This document shows positions 25,580-35,137 of a stretch of DNA of 64,000 nucleotides, in pieces. The stretch covers positions 1 to 64,000 of the forward strand of contig JAJTIE010000001.1 in assembly GCA_021300195.1 (NCBI GenBank), in the 5' to 3' direction. Under the pieces are notes generated by a model. That model worked only from the letters and a program-made list of their open reading frames with translations, had not been told where the DNA came from and did not search any database. The translations under genes and the position numbers were made by a program. Source of the stretch: Bacteroidota bacterium. Lineage in GTDB: Bacteria; Bacteroidota; Bacteroidia; J057; JAJTIE01. Numbering within the stretch: position 1 is the stretch's first letter; every line of letters starts with the position of its first letter.

Positions 25580-27754
25580 TTACCGGGCATTTGCGGGGCA
25601 GTGCTGCTGCAGGTAGCGATACATATACTGGTACAGGTGCCGCCTGTCTGGCCCCCCCACATGGTGGCCATGCCCGGGGTATACCATGTAGTCTACATTC
25701 GTAGCCCCGGCCGAAATACAGGTTTGCAGAAAGCTGAGTGTGTGCTGCCACACCACCACATCGTCTGCCGTGCCGTGTATCAGCAGCAGCGGATCCTGTA
25801 GCCCGGTGGCCGATACCAGGTTGCTCGCGGCTTCGTAGCCCTTGGGGTTGGCTTCGGGTGTATCCATGTACCGCTCGGTGTACATAATCTCGTAGTACTT
25901 CCAGTCTATAACCGGTGCGCCCGCTATGCCACAGGCAAATACCCCTGGGTGCCGGGTAAGCATGCGGGTGGTCATGTAGCCCCCATAGCTCCAGCCATGC
26001 ACGGCTATCCGGCTGCTGTCTACATAGCTCAGCCCTTTCAGGAATTTCACCCCGGCCAGCTGGTCGTCTACCTCCGTTTGGCCTAGCCGGCGGAAGGTGG
26101 CCTGCTCAAAGTTCAGCCCTCGGTACTGGCTGCCCCGGCCGTCTACCGTAAACACTATGTACCCCTGCTGGGCCAGGAAATAGAGGTAGTAGTTAAAACC
26201 TGCGAGCCAGCTATTCTGCACCAGCTGCACATGCGGCCCGTTGTATACATACACCAGCACCGGGTAGCGCTGGTTTCGGTCAAAGCCGGCGGGTAGCAGG
26301 ATCTTCGCATTTAGCTGGGTGCCATCCGGGGCCTCCACGTCTAGCAGCGATACCTCGCAGGGTGCAAAGTTGGCCAGTGGGTTCTTTGCCTCCTTCAGGC
26401 TTTTCAGCTGCCTACCCTGCAGGCTTAGTAGCTGCTGCTGTAGGGGCATCTCCGGGCCGGAATAGGTATCGAGCAGGAACTGCCCGCTGGGGCTTAGCTG
26501 TCCGCTGTGTACACCTGCTTTACTTGTTATAGACTGTGGCTGCCTGTTTGTACTCTCTGCCTGTGGCCGTCCTTTCAGGGGCAGGTAGTGTAGCTGCCTA
26601 TCCATCCCCCGGTTGGCGGTGCAGGTGTACACCAGGGTTTCGCCCCCGTTGGCAAAGCCCAGGAATTCGGTTACTTCATAGCTACCCTCCGTCAGCTGGT
26701 TCAGCAGCTTGCCCTCGGTGGTGTATAGATACAGGTGCTGCCAGCCATCGCGCTCGCTAAACCAGAGGAAGCGGGTAGGATCATTGGGGAAGAAGATGGG
26801 CCCGTGCTCGGGCTCCACATATTTGGCATCGCGCTCCTCCAGCAGCACCCGCAGCCGCTGTCCGCTTCGGGCATCGTACTGCACCAGCTGCAGGTGGTTT
26901 TGGTCTCGGTTCAGCTCGGCTATGTACACATAGCGTTCTTCCGGGTCCCAGCTTATGTTGGTCAGGTAGGTGTCTTTGGGGTCGGGTGTTTGCAGATACA
27001 CGGTCTGTCCACTTTTTAGGGCATATACGCCCACAGTCACCAGCTGGGTAGCCTGCCCGGCCATGGGGTATTTGAATGGCTTGTTTAAGGCCGGTGTTTG
27101 GGTAATGTCTATCATCGGCATGTCGCTCACGGGCCGCTCGTCCATGCGGTAGAAGGCCAGGAGGCTGCCCCTGGGGCTCCAGAAGGTGCCCTTGGTGATG
27201 CCAAACTCCTGCCGGTGCGCGGCCCTGCCGTAGCTTACCCCTTCCAGCTGGTTTTGCGTCAGGTTTCGTGCCTGTCCGGCTTCCTGTATGTACAGGTCTG
27301 CCCCATCCACATAGGCGTAGGCCAGGGTCTGTGGGTGCAGGTCGGGCTGCTCAGCTGCCGGCACGGTATTTACGAAACGAAGTGCCTGGGTGGTCAGGTC
27401 GTATACCCATAGTGTGTCCTGGAAGCTGAACTGGAGCCGCTGGGCATCCAGCCAGCTCAGCACAGGCAGGTTTGGCATGGCCTTCCCCTTGCGGGCCGCG
27501 TTTAGCTGGGCCAGGCTGAGTGTGCCAGCGGGTTTGCCCGGCACGGCCTTGTCGGTTGCCATATACCACAGCAGGCTGTCTCCCTGCTGGTAGCTATAGG
27601 CATCTGTATCCGCCCGCCAGCCCAGCTGCGATAGGCCCCGGGGATACAGCTGGGGGTTGAATATGTCCGGCAGCTGCATGCGGTTGGACTGGGCGGGTAG
27701 TATGCCGGGCAGGAGCATACAAAGTGTGCAAACTAGGCAAACGGATTGTCTCAT
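25580..27754 (-). CDS. Exported S9B-family dipeptidyl peptidase IV
   Basis: Removes N-terminal X-Pro dipeptides. The 724-residue protein starts with a signal peptide (MRQSVCLVCTLCMLLPGILPAQ). The N-terminal beta-propeller region (about 50-470) contains the FYRMDERPVSDMP stretch, with DER as the substrate amino-end anchor. The alpha/beta hydrolase domain has the nucleophile in GWSYGGYM and later acid and histidine regions around LLIHGTADDVVVWQH and GHGHHV. In Bacteroidota this enzyme serves peptide catabolism. It begins 59 bp after mnmA and may be transcribed with it. Confidence 0.93.
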   Translation of the reverse strand: MRQSVCLVCTLCMLLPGILPAQSNRMQLPDIFNPQLYPRGLSQLGWRADTDAYSYQQGDSLLWYMATDKAVPGKPAGTLSLAQLNAARKGKAMPNLPVLSWLDAQRLQFSFQDTLWVYDLTTQALRFVNTVPAAEQPDLHPQTLAYAYVDGADLYIQEAGQARNLTQNQLEGVSYGRAAHRQEFGITKGTFWSPRGSLLAFYRMDERPVSDMPMIDITQTPALNKPFKYPMAGQATQLVTVGVYALKSGQTVYLQTPDPKDTYLTNISWDPEERYVYIAELNRDQNHLQLVQYDARSGQRLRVLLEERDAKYVEPEHGPIFFPNDPTRFLWFSERDGWQHLYLYTTEGKLLNQLTEGSYEVTEFLGFANGGETLVYTCTANRGMDRQLHYLPLKGRPQAESTNRQPQSITSKAGVHSGQLSPSGQFLLDTYSGPEMPLQQQLLSLQGRQLKSLKEAKNPLANFAPCEVSLLDVEAPDGTQLNAKILLPAGFDRNQRYPVLVYVYNGPHVQLVQNSWLAGFNYYLYFLAQQGYIVFTVDGRGSQYRGLNFEQATFRRLGQTEVDDQLAGVKFLKGLSYVDSSRIAVHGWSYGGYMTTRMLTRHPGVFACGIAGAPVIDWKYYEIMYTERYMDTPEANPKGYEAASNLVSATGLQDPLLLIHGTADDVVVWQHTLSFLQTCISAGATNVDYMVYPGHGHHVGGPDRRHLYQYMYRYLQQHCPANAR

Positions 27755-27813
27755 GGCGAATGGTCTTCTGGTCCACAAGATACAACCTCTGTGCCAATCT
27801 CCACCCCCGGCGG

Positions 27814-28953
27814 CTACTGCTGCACATACTGCCCTAGGTGGGGGCGGGCTACCCGCGTGCTGTTTTCAATCCAGCCGCCGCCCACCACCTCGTCCCACTG
27901 GTCTCCGGCATAGAATACGGCACTCTGGCCGGGGGTAATAGCCTTTACGGGTTCCTCAAAGACGACACGGGCGGTATCCGGCGTAGCACCCGGATAGAGT
28001 GTGGCTGCGGCACCGGGGTCGTTGTAGCGGATCTTGGTGCGGGTGGCCAGGCCCTCTGCCGGAATCTCGGCCAGCTTAACCAGGTTGAGCCGCCGCACAG
28101 TCAGGCTATGGTCCAGCAGGTCTTCTTCCTTCCCTACCACCACGGTATTGCTGTCTGGCTCTATGCGCACCACGTAGTAGGGTTCGCCCAGGGCAGGCAG
28201 GCCCTTGCGCTGCCCCACCGTGTAGAAGGGGTAGCCCATGTGGGTGCCCATCGGCTTACCATCTACCCGCACCAGCGGGCCGCCCTCCAGCCTGGCGAGC
28301 TCGGGCTCTCGCCGCCGAAGGAAGCCCCGGTAGTCATTGTCGGGGATAAAGCAGATTTCGTAGCTATCGGGCTTGCTGGCCAGGGCCGCATAGCCCCAGT
28401 CGGCGGCCATTTGGCGTATTTTGGTCTTTTCGTATCCCCCTACGGGGAACAGGGTGCGCCGCAGAACAGCCTGGCCGAGGCCCCAGAGCACATAGCTCTG
28501 GTCTTTGGCAGCATCTACGCCCTTGTGGATTACTATACGGCCGTCTATCTCCTTCAGCTGTGCGTAGTGGCCGGTGGCTATGTAGTGGCACCCCAGTTTA
28601 TCGGCCCGCCGCAGCAGGGCTTCCCACTTTATATGGGTATTGCATAGCACACAGGGGTTTGGGGTTCGCCCAGCTATGTATTCGTCTACAAAGTTCTGGA
28701 TGACCGAGTCGCCAAACTCCTCGCGGATGTCTATGATGTAGTGCGGAAAACCCAGATCCACAGCCAGCTGCCGCGCATCATTTATGCTATCCAGGCTACA
28801 GCAGCCGGTTTCTTTTTTGTTTCCCCCGCTCTGGGCATAGTCCCAGGTTTTCATGGTGATGCCGATCACCTCATAGCCGGCGTGGTGTAGCAGGGCAGCG
28901 GTTACGCTGCTGTCTATGCCCCCGCTCATGGCTACCAGTACTCTCCCTTTCAT
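27814..28953 (-). CDS. mnmA: tRNA-specific 2-thiouridylase MnmA
   Basis: Makes 2-thiouridine at position 34 of tRNA-Glu, -Lys and -Gln. The 379-residue protein has the PP-loop SGGIDSS (10-16), the first active cysteine in NPCVLCN and the second in YEICFIPDNDYRGFL. The region INDARQLAVDLGFPHY is standard. It follows a consensus promoter about 100 bp upstream. A substrate tRNA, tRNA-Glu(TTC), is also encoded in this window at 4665. Confidence 0.96.
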   Translation of the reverse strand: MKGRVLVAMSGGIDSSVTAALLHHAGYEVIGITMKTWDYAQSGGNKKETGCCSLDSINDARQLAVDLGFPHYIIDIREEFGDSVIQNFVDEYIAGRTPNPCVLCNTHIKWEALLRRADKLGCHYIATGHYAQLKEIDGRIVIHKGVDAAKDQSYVLWGLGQAVLRRTLFPVGGYEKTKIRQMAADWGYAALASKPDSYEICFIPDNDYRGFLRRREPELARLEGGPLVRVDGKPMGTHMGYPFYTVGQRKGLPALGEPYYVVRIEPDSNTVVVGKEEDLLDHSLTVRRLNLVKLAEIPAEGLATRTKIRYNDPGAAATLYPGATPDTARVVFEEPVKAITPGQSAVFYAGDQWDEVVGGGWIENSTRVARPHLGQYVQQ

Positions 28954-29054
28954 GTAGCTCTCTTGCCTCTGTTATACGCGCATTATACGCGTTTGTAATG
29001 GGGCTTCTGCCCCTGCCTCGTTCCGTTTCGTGTATCTCTACGCGTAATTATACA

Positions 29055-29085
29055 CAAAGGTAGGCAGGATGGTGCCCTTGCGCAA
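29055..29085 (-). promoter_or_regulatory. Promoter of mnmA
   Basis: On the minus strand, TTG (29083-29085), a 20-nt spacer and TACCTTTG (29055-29062) fit the Bacteroidota consensus exactly. The implied leader is about 95 nt and contains two TATACGCG copies (28973-28980 and 28984-28991). Confidence 0.7.
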
Positions 29086-29117
29086 CGCAGGGCCGCAGGC
29101 CCACCCCTCCTATCCCG

Positions 29118-30044
29118 CTAGGCTTTGCCCGCTGTGCCTGGCCCAGGCACCTGGTTTGCCATGATGAGGGTGCTACGGATCTGCTCTGTCAGGTCTCCCA
29201 GGCCACCGGGCGTGCTGGGTATCATGATGGTGGTGTTGTTGCTGTGCTCGGCCACGGCCTGCAGGGTGTCAAAGTACTGGGTCATCAGCACCAGGGTCAT
29301 GATCTCTTGGGCGTTGCTGCCCTTTATGGTAGCCTCAAACTCCTGTATGCTCTGCTGCAGGCCCTCTATGATGGCCATTCGCTGGTCTGCCACCCCTTTT
29401 CCCTGCAGGGCCTTGCTCTCGGCATCGGCCTGGGCGGCCTTCACTTTCAGGATCTTGTCGGCCTCGCCTTTCTCATTGGCGGCTATGCGCAGGCGGGTAG
29501 CCGCATTTATCTCGTTCATGGCCTGCTTCACCTTATCGTCCGGATTGATGTCCGTAACCAGGGCATACAGGATGCGGTAGCCAAAGTCGTTCATGGTTTC
29601 TTCCAGTTCTGCCTTCACGGCGGTGGCTATCTCGTCTTTTTTGCCAAAAACGTCGTCCAGCGGCATCTCGGGTACACGGGCACGCACTACGTCGAATACA
29701 TAGCTCGTTACCTGGTCGTGCACATTGCTCAGGCGGTAGTAGGCATCATACACACGCTCGGGCATCACCAGGTACTGCACGCTCACCTGTATGGTTACAA
29801 ACACATCGTCCCGGGTTTTGGTCTCCACCGTTACTTCCAGCTGCATTACCCGCATGGACATGCGGGCTACTACGCGGTCTATCAGCGGGAGCTTCAGGTT
29901 TAGCCCTGGCCGCCCTATCGCCCGGAAGCGTCCGAAGCGCTCCACGATGGCTACCGTCTGCTGCGTAACGATGTAGAAGCTGCCAAAAACAACAATAAGG
30001 CCCAGAAGAGCCAGCAGTGCGTATACAACAATTTGTTCGATCAT
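29118..30044 (-). CDS. SPFH/band-7 membrane protein (stomatin/QmcA type)
   Basis: A 308-residue membrane scaffold with one N-terminal transmembrane segment (about residues 7-27) followed by the SPFH domain (VAIVERFGRFRAIGRPGLNLKLP and similar) and a long coiled-coil tail rich in Ala, Glu and Lys. The family forms ring or cage assemblies at the inner membrane and often associates with proteases. No NfeD partner is adjacent. A TAATTTTG -7 box lies about 30 bp upstream. Confidence 0.92.
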   Translation of the reverse strand: MIEQIVVYALLALLGLIVVFGSFYIVTQQTVAIVERFGRFRAIGRPGLNLKLPLIDRVVARMSMRVMQLEVTVETKTRDDVFVTIQVSVQYLVMPERVYDAYYRLSNVHDQVTSYVFDVVRARVPEMPLDDVFGKKDEIATAVKAELEETMNDFGYRILYALVTDINPDDKVKQAMNEINAATRLRIAANEKGEADKILKVKAAQADAESKALQGKGVADQRMAIIEGLQQSIQEFEATIKGSNAQEIMTLVLMTQYFDTLQAVAEHSNNTTIMIPSTPGGLGDLTEQIRSTLIMANQVPGPGTAGKA

Positions 30045-30072
30045 AGGTATGGCTTATAAAATTTTTATTAGT

Positions 30073-30080
30073 CAAAATTA
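30073..30080 (-). promoter_or_regulatory. -7 box upstream of the SPFH gene
   Basis: TAATTTTG on the minus strand fits TAnnTTTG and lies 28 bp before the start codon in a very A+T-rich stretch. The -33 element is weak. Confidence 0.4.
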
Positions 30081-30204
30081 ATTAATTATTTGGTACGAAA
30101 TTTGGAGCACCGTACGGGCCGTGGGGGAAGTGTACGCTCTCTCGCTGGGCCGATCGAATAAGAAAACCATCTCGTCTCCATATATTTAGCCATATTTTGT
30201 CTTC

Positions 30205-31275
30205 ATGGATATTCAGCATCTAGAGTTATTCGGCTTCTTCAATGTGATGGTCTTTACCCTGCTTATGCTGGATTTGTTTGTTTTCCATCGTAAGAGTCAT
30301 GTTGTTTCCGTGCGCGAGGCCCTTATTTGGACCGCTTTCTGGATCGTGCTGTCTCTGGGGCTCTACGTACTTATTTATTTCTACTACGGAGACTGGGTGG
30401 CACTGGAGCCGGGGCGTACCAGCCAGGATGCAGCCCATGAGTTTTTGGCTGCCTACCTGATAGAGAAATCGCTGAGCGTAGACAATCTCTTCATCTTCCT
30501 CATCATTTTCTCCCGTTTTCGCCTCCCAACTGCCTATCAGCACAAGGTGCTGTTCTGGGGCATTATGGGCGCTATTATCATGCGGGTGGCCTTCATCTTT
30601 GCCGGTGTGGAGCTCATCCACCGCTTTGAGTGGCTGATGTATATCTTCGGCGGTTTTTTGATCTACACGGGCTTCAAGCTGCTGAAGGAGAGCGAGCCCG
30701 AGATAGATCTGGAGAAAAACCCCTTTCTGCAGCTGGCGCGGCGCATTATGCCCCTCACTACAGAGTATTCCGGCGGTCGTTTCTTTGCCCGCTACAATGG
30801 GGTGCGCCACGCCACACCCATGTTTCTCGTTCTTATCCTGGTAGAGAGCACCGACCTGCTTTTTGCCCTGGACTCCATTCCTGCCGTACTGGGCATGTCA
30901 AATGACTTTTTGATCATCTACAGCTCCAATATTATGGCCATACTGGGGCTTCGGAGCCTCTATTTTGCCCTGGCTGGCATTATGCGCTATTTCCGTTACC
31001 TGAACATCGGACTTTCTGTCATCCTGATATTCATTGGCCTCAAGATGATATTGGCCATGGACTTTTTGATAGAACGGGGCTTTGGGTACAAGATCGACAC
31101 CCATTATTCCCTTCTGGTTGTGGGTAGTATCCTGGCGGTGGCTATTCTGGCCAGCGTACTGAATCCGCTCAAAAAGGACGAAGAGGGCTCTCTGCTGCCC
31201 GAGCCCCTGCCCGAGCAGGACCCGGACGCAGAGCCGCTGCCAAAGCCTTCGGAGTCTGCCCAGGTTAAGAACTAG
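30205..31275 (+). CDS. TerC/Alx-family integral membrane protein
   Basis: A 356-residue polytopic protein with about nine hydrophobic segments. It has the family motifs EKSLSVDNLFIF and VESTDLLFALDSIPA, each with acidic residues inside the membrane; these are thought to form a metal site. Relatives (Alx, TerC) export manganese and help metal loading of exported proteins. The C-terminal 35 residues are an acidic, proline-rich tail (EPLPEQDPDAEPLPKPSES). I looked for a yybP-ykoY manganese riboswitch in the 160 bp upstream and did not see one. Confidence 0.92.
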   Translation: MDIQHLELFGFFNVMVFTLLMLDLFVFHRKSHVVSVREALIWTAFWIVLSLGLYVLIYFYYGDWVALEPGRTSQDAAHEFLAAYLIEKSLSVDNLFIFLIIFSRFRLPTAYQHKVLFWGIMGAIIMRVAFIFAGVELIHRFEWLMYIFGGFLIYTGFKLLKESEPEIDLEKNPFLQLARRIMPLTTEYSGGRFFARYNGVRHATPMFLVLILVESTDLLFALDSIPAVLGMSNDFLIIYSSNIMAILGLRSLYFALAGIMRYFRYLNIGLSVILIFIGLKMILAMDFLIERGFGYKIDTHYSLLVVGSILAVAILASVLNPLKKDEEGSLLPEPLPEQDPDAEPLPKPSESAQVKN

Positions 31276-31585
31276 CGGGTGCCGGGCCCTGCACGGTGCC
31301 GGGTTTCTCTCCCCCTCTGCTTACGGTTGCTGGTTGTGGCTGGCTGTTTTATCCGGCTTGTGGCGCTGCCTGCTTTGGCGGTGCGGGTGGCTCCGGACGA
31401 TCAACGCGGCCCCGCTGTGCCCAAATTCTGCCGGCTAAAAATGCAGGACTAAACCAACAACGTAGGGCCGAGCAGGCCTAAATCCGCTTGGCCCTACGCT
31501 TTTTGGCGTAACATTGGGCTACACACGAGCCCGTTCTTCGGGCCGAATGCCCGATTTCCCCCCTGTGTTCTCATCCAGCATCTGC
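31276..31585. other. 310-bp intergenic region between convergent genes
   Basis: This region lies between the TerC stop and the S8 protease stop. Apart from the terminator at 31461-31504, no gene, repeat or conserved site could be seen. Confidence 0.7.
31461..31504 (+). terminator. Terminator between convergent TerC and S8 protease genes
   Basis: The 9-bp stem CGTAGGGCC (31461-31469) / GGCCCTACG (31490-31498) has a 20-nt loop and is followed by CTTTTT. The orientation of the T run suits the TerC transcript. Confidence 0.65.
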
Positions 31586-34500
31586 CTACTGCACCACCAG
31601 CCGGGCCTGCTCCTGTATGCCCGATTGACGCACCACTACCTGATACACCCCTGCGGCCACCTGCCCCGGCAGCTGGATCTCGTGGTGTGTGGCAGGGGCT
31701 AGTACCTGCTGGTAGGCTACCCGCCCCAGCGCGTCTACCAGTAGCATGGTAGCCTCGGCACCGGGCAGCGGGGGCTGTATGAAGAAGCTACGCTGCTGCG
31801 TAGGGTTGGGATACAGCTGCAGGCTGCGTGCCCCTGTGGCATTGGTTCGGCTTGTCGTCTTGCTCAGTACTACACGCACCGTGGTGTCGCGCATAGCGGT
31901 GCAGGTGCCATTGCCTACGGTTACGGCTACGGTGTAGCTGCCCGGCCTTGAGAACGCGTAGCTGCCACTCCTGCCCGAGAAGCCAAAGCCATTGCCAAAG
32001 CTCCAGGTACGGCTCAGCGAGGGGTCTGCCCCTTCGGAGAAGTTGAGCACAGCTCCATCGGCCATGCTAAGCAGGGTGTCATTCAGTGTAATGCTGGGCT
32101 GTGGCGTGGGCAATACGGTTACCTGTATTTCCTTTTCTACCACACACCCGGCTGCGTCGTGGGCCTGAACCCGGTAGATGCCCGATGTGTGAAACACTTG
32201 GGTATTCCCCTCGGGCAGCGTACCCGGGCTCCAGGTGTGGCGGGTGGCACCGGGCGTGTTCATTTGCACGGTCACAGTTTCGCAGCCTGTGGGGTTTTGT
32301 GGCACCACTACCGTCAGCGCGTTCTGCTTGAACAGGCAGCCGTATCGGAAGAGGGCTGTATCGGCCAGGTCCTGCAGCTCGGCCAGGCTACAGGCCGATA
32401 TGAGGGCATAGGCCAGCTCTATGCTGTCGTTGGCAAAGACTGTGGTGGGCCCTACCCCCAAAAACTGATATACATCCACACCCTGCCGGCTGGCCTGGCT
32501 GGTACCACTGCTGATGGCGGCAAACTTGTCTGCCATATTGAAGGAAAAGGTGCTCACGTCTACCGTGCGGGCCTGTACCGGGTAGTCATCTGTTAGCAGC
32601 ACCATGCCCATGTAGGCATTACAGCCTTCGCGCTGGCCAATGTTGTCCACCCCCCAGCTGTACAGCAGGCGCCTGCCCGCGTCGTAGCCGGCAGTGTCTT
32701 GCAGGGCGTTGCTGTTAAAGTCCCAGTCGGCAGCCAGGGCAGCATACACATTGCTGATACTGAATACCTTGGGGTTCTTTATCACGTAGCGGTAGAGCAC
32801 CATCCGGCCAAACACCTCTTCGTCAAAGCCATAGGCGTAGTGCGATACCTGGAATTCCTTCGGGTTTGTAGGTAGCCGGCTGTCATTCCACTGCGTCCGG
32901 ATCTCTACGTCCGAGCGTAGCGGGTTCAGCACCGGCAGGGGGTTGCCCGCCGCCACAAAGTGGCTATCGGTTTTCCCGCCGGTTATGCGCAGGTTGTTCG
33001 CCAGTTCCGTAGGGCCGGTGCCTAGCAGGAAGCCACCTTCCCACAGGTAGTCCGAAAAATCCTCGTATTGCCATCCCCGTCCCAGCCATTGATTCGGGCT
33101 GTAAGGGTTTTGCCCCCATTTTCCGTCCACCCCCACAGAGGTGGAAACGTTGCGCGAGGCAACGGTTTGGAAAACCTCATTGATCCGGAGGGTAACCAGC
33201 TCGAAATCGGTATAAAACCCGTCCTGATACGTGATGCGGAAGGTAACCGAATGATTGCGGGGCGTGTTGGCCGCTGCTGTGAAGGCGAAGGTTCCGTTTG
33301 GACTTACCTTTTCGGCCAGCGCGGCAAAGGCCCCGGCAGTGTAGCTGGTGCTTTGGGCGCTTACGTAGGGGTCGGTGGTGGTTATCTGTATGGTGGCATT
33401 ACTTGCCGGGTCCAGAAAGTTCTTGAAGGTGGCCCGTATCTCAAAAGCCTCGCCGGGCTGTATATAGTTGTCGTTTCCATCCCGAAACGCGTGCTGGATA
33501 AGGCGAATGCTGGGCGAGCTCAGGGTTAGGGCTTTCAGGAAATTTACCCTTCCTTTTCCCATTTTGTTTGCATAGGCGGGGTTGGTGTTCAGGGCATATA
33601 CATCATCGCTCGTAACCCGCACCCGCTCCAGGGCTTGCAGGGCGGTGTATGTGGGAAACCGGGCGCGCACCAGGCCCACCAGGCCGGCTGCCACAGGTGC
33701 CGAAAAGGAGGTGAACTGGCCGCCGCCCCCCCCGTAGCCATTGTTGAAGCCCGCTGTGGTGGTACCCCCGGGGGCACTCACATCCACACGTGGGCCGTAC
33801 GCATTGGTCAGCACGTCCGAATTATCGGTGGAGGTAACAGAGAGCACGTTCTCGTACGAAGCCGGATAGGTAACCTGCTCCGTTATGCTGTTTCCGGCAG
33901 CTGCTACCAGGGCGCAGTCTTCGTTGAAGGTGGCAAAGTTCACCACGTCCTGGGTATTCTGGCTATAAGCACGGGATCCATAAGACATGTTGATGACATG
34001 TGCCCCATGGGTAGCGGCATAGAAGATGCCGTCGGTAGTGAAATACAGCCCCCCTCCGTTGTAGTCGTGCATGTGCTTGGTGGGCAAAAATTTGCAGTTG
34101 AAGCCTGCACCCGCCATGCCGATGCCGTTGTCTGTCTTTGCGGCTGCAATACTGGTAGTGGCGGTGCCATGGTTTACTACTGGCGACAGCGTGCTACCGG
34201 CAGGCGGTGTGGGGTTCACCCGTGTGTTGTTGTCGGGCAAAATGGTAATGAACGCACCCGGTACGGCCCTTGCATCGGTACCCACAAAGTCCCATCCGGC
34301 GTAGTTGTCTATGTAGCCATCGTTATCATCATCTGTCCCATTTATGGGGTCCAGGCTGTTGCGCTTCAGCGATCCGTTCAGGTCCTCGTGGTCCCAGTTA
34401 CAGCTTGCATCCACTACGCCGATCACAATGTTTGTGTCGCCCCGGGCCAGGTCCCACGCCTGCGTGGCCTGCACCACATTCAGCCATGCCTGCCCGCTAG

Positions 34501-34936
34501 ACCCCACCAGTGGGTCGTTTGGCACATAGGCCAGGGGGTAGCTTATGTATTCCGGCTCTGCGTAGGCAAGGACCCCCAGCTTGGTCAGCTGTTGGCAGAT
34601 CCGCAGCACATCAGCCTGCTCGTCAAAGTAGATGTTGTAGGTAAGCGTCAGGTCTACCAGCCGGGGGTTCCGCTTCAGCTGGATATCGCTAATCGCTGGT
34701 GCCCTCGGATACTTTTTCTCCACCCGTACTACGCCCAGCTTTTGAAATGCAAGCTGAACGGCAGGGAGCGAAATGTCATTCAGGGCGCAATGGCTCCGGT
34801 GTTCGGGCCTAACCTTCAGCACTGCCATGCCGGGTATCCACCCAGGCTGCTGGTCGGGCTGCTGCGCCCGGGATATAGAAGTGTACGACCCGATGATCCA
34901 GAGCAAGGAAATGTATAGGCAGGTATTGATTCGCAT
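31586..34936 (-). CDS. Large secreted subtilisin-like (S8) protease with PKD-like and T9SS sorting domains
   Basis: A 1116-residue extracellular serine protease. A signal peptide (residues 1-25) and a propeptide-like region lead to the S8 domain with catalytic D176 (GVVDASCNWDHEDL), H256 (VNHGTATTSIAA) and S410 in FTSFSAP, where the usual Gly before Thr-Ser is Phe. D202-D204 (TDDDNDGYIDN) looks like a calcium site. Long beta-rich regions follow, then a PKD-like module (about 960-1035: RTWSFGNGFG, PGSYTVAVTVGNGTC). The last 75 residues are a type A type-IX-secretion sorting domain (LQLYPNPTQQRSFFIQ). It would be carried through the outer membrane by the type IX system, whose own genes are not in the window. 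Confidence 0.92.
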   Translation of the reverse strand: MRINTCLYISLLWIIGSYTSISRAQQPDQQPGWIPGMAVLKVRPEHRSHCALNDISLPAVQLAFQKLGVVRVEKKYPRAPAISDIQLKRNPRLVDLTLTYNIYFDEQADVLRICQQLTKLGVLAYAEPEYISYPLAYVPNDPLVGSSGQAWLNVVQATQAWDLARGDTNIVIGVVDASCNWDHEDLNGSLKRNSLDPINGTDDDNDGYIDNYAGWDFVGTDARAVPGAFITILPDNNTRVNPTPPAGSTLSPVVNHGTATTSIAAAKTDNGIGMAGAGFNCKFLPTKHMHDYNGGGLYFTTDGIFYAATHGAHVINMSYGSRAYSQNTQDVVNFATFNEDCALVAAAGNSITEQVTYPASYENVLSVTSTDNSDVLTNAYGPRVDVSAPGGTTTAGFNNGYGGGGGQFTSFSAPVAAGLVGLVRARFPTYTALQALERVRVTSDDVYALNTNPAYANKMGKGRVNFLKALTLSSPSIRLIQHAFRDGNDNYIQPGEAFEIRATFKNFLDPASNATIQITTTDPYVSAQSTSYTAGAFAALAEKVSPNGTFAFTAAANTPRNHSVTFRITYQDGFYTDFELVTLRINEVFQTVASRNVSTSVGVDGKWGQNPYSPNQWLGRGWQYEDFSDYLWEGGFLLGTGPTELANNLRITGGKTDSHFVAAGNPLPVLNPLRSDVEIRTQWNDSRLPTNPKEFQVSHYAYGFDEEVFGRMVLYRYVIKNPKVFSISNVYAALAADWDFNSNALQDTAGYDAGRRLLYSWGVDNIGQREGCNAYMGMVLLTDDYPVQARTVDVSTFSFNMADKFAAISSGTSQASRQGVDVYQFLGVGPTTVFANDSIELAYALISACSLAELQDLADTALFRYGCLFKQNALTVVVPQNPTGCETVTVQMNTPGATRHTWSPGTLPEGNTQVFHTSGIYRVQAHDAAGCVVEKEIQVTVLPTPQPSITLNDTLLSMADGAVLNFSEGADPSLSRTWSFGNGFGFSGRSGSYAFSRPGSYTVAVTVGNGTCTAMRDTTVRVVLSKTTSRTNATGARSLQLYPNPTQQRSFFIQPPLPGAEATMLLVDALGRVAYQQVLAPATHHEIQLPGQVAAGVYQVVVRQSGIQEQARLVVQ

Positions 34937-35137
34937 GCAGATTCAGCTTCTTAATTCCTTTTGTAAAACCCTTTAACGCTATTCAGCACAAAAATGCACC
35001 ACTTTCCGCTTTATTTTGCAGCAGAACGGGCTTTCACTCGGTATGGTACGGATGAAAGGCCCGGCAGTTCCGGATTTCGGTACAAAAGACTCCCGGAATT
35101 TGAACGGAATAGGTAGCACATTGTTAAGGTACCGGCT

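Noticed and set aside
28973-29055. TATACGCG copies and related strings as a repeat array
   Set aside because: Only two exact 8-bp copies plus a loose third match, within the mnmA leader. They are too few and too short to call an array or operator set.
30045-30204. yybP-ykoY manganese riboswitch ahead of the TerC-family gene
   Set aside because: The conserved internal-loop sequences could not be found in the 160 bp upstream, and no terminator-like expression platform is present.
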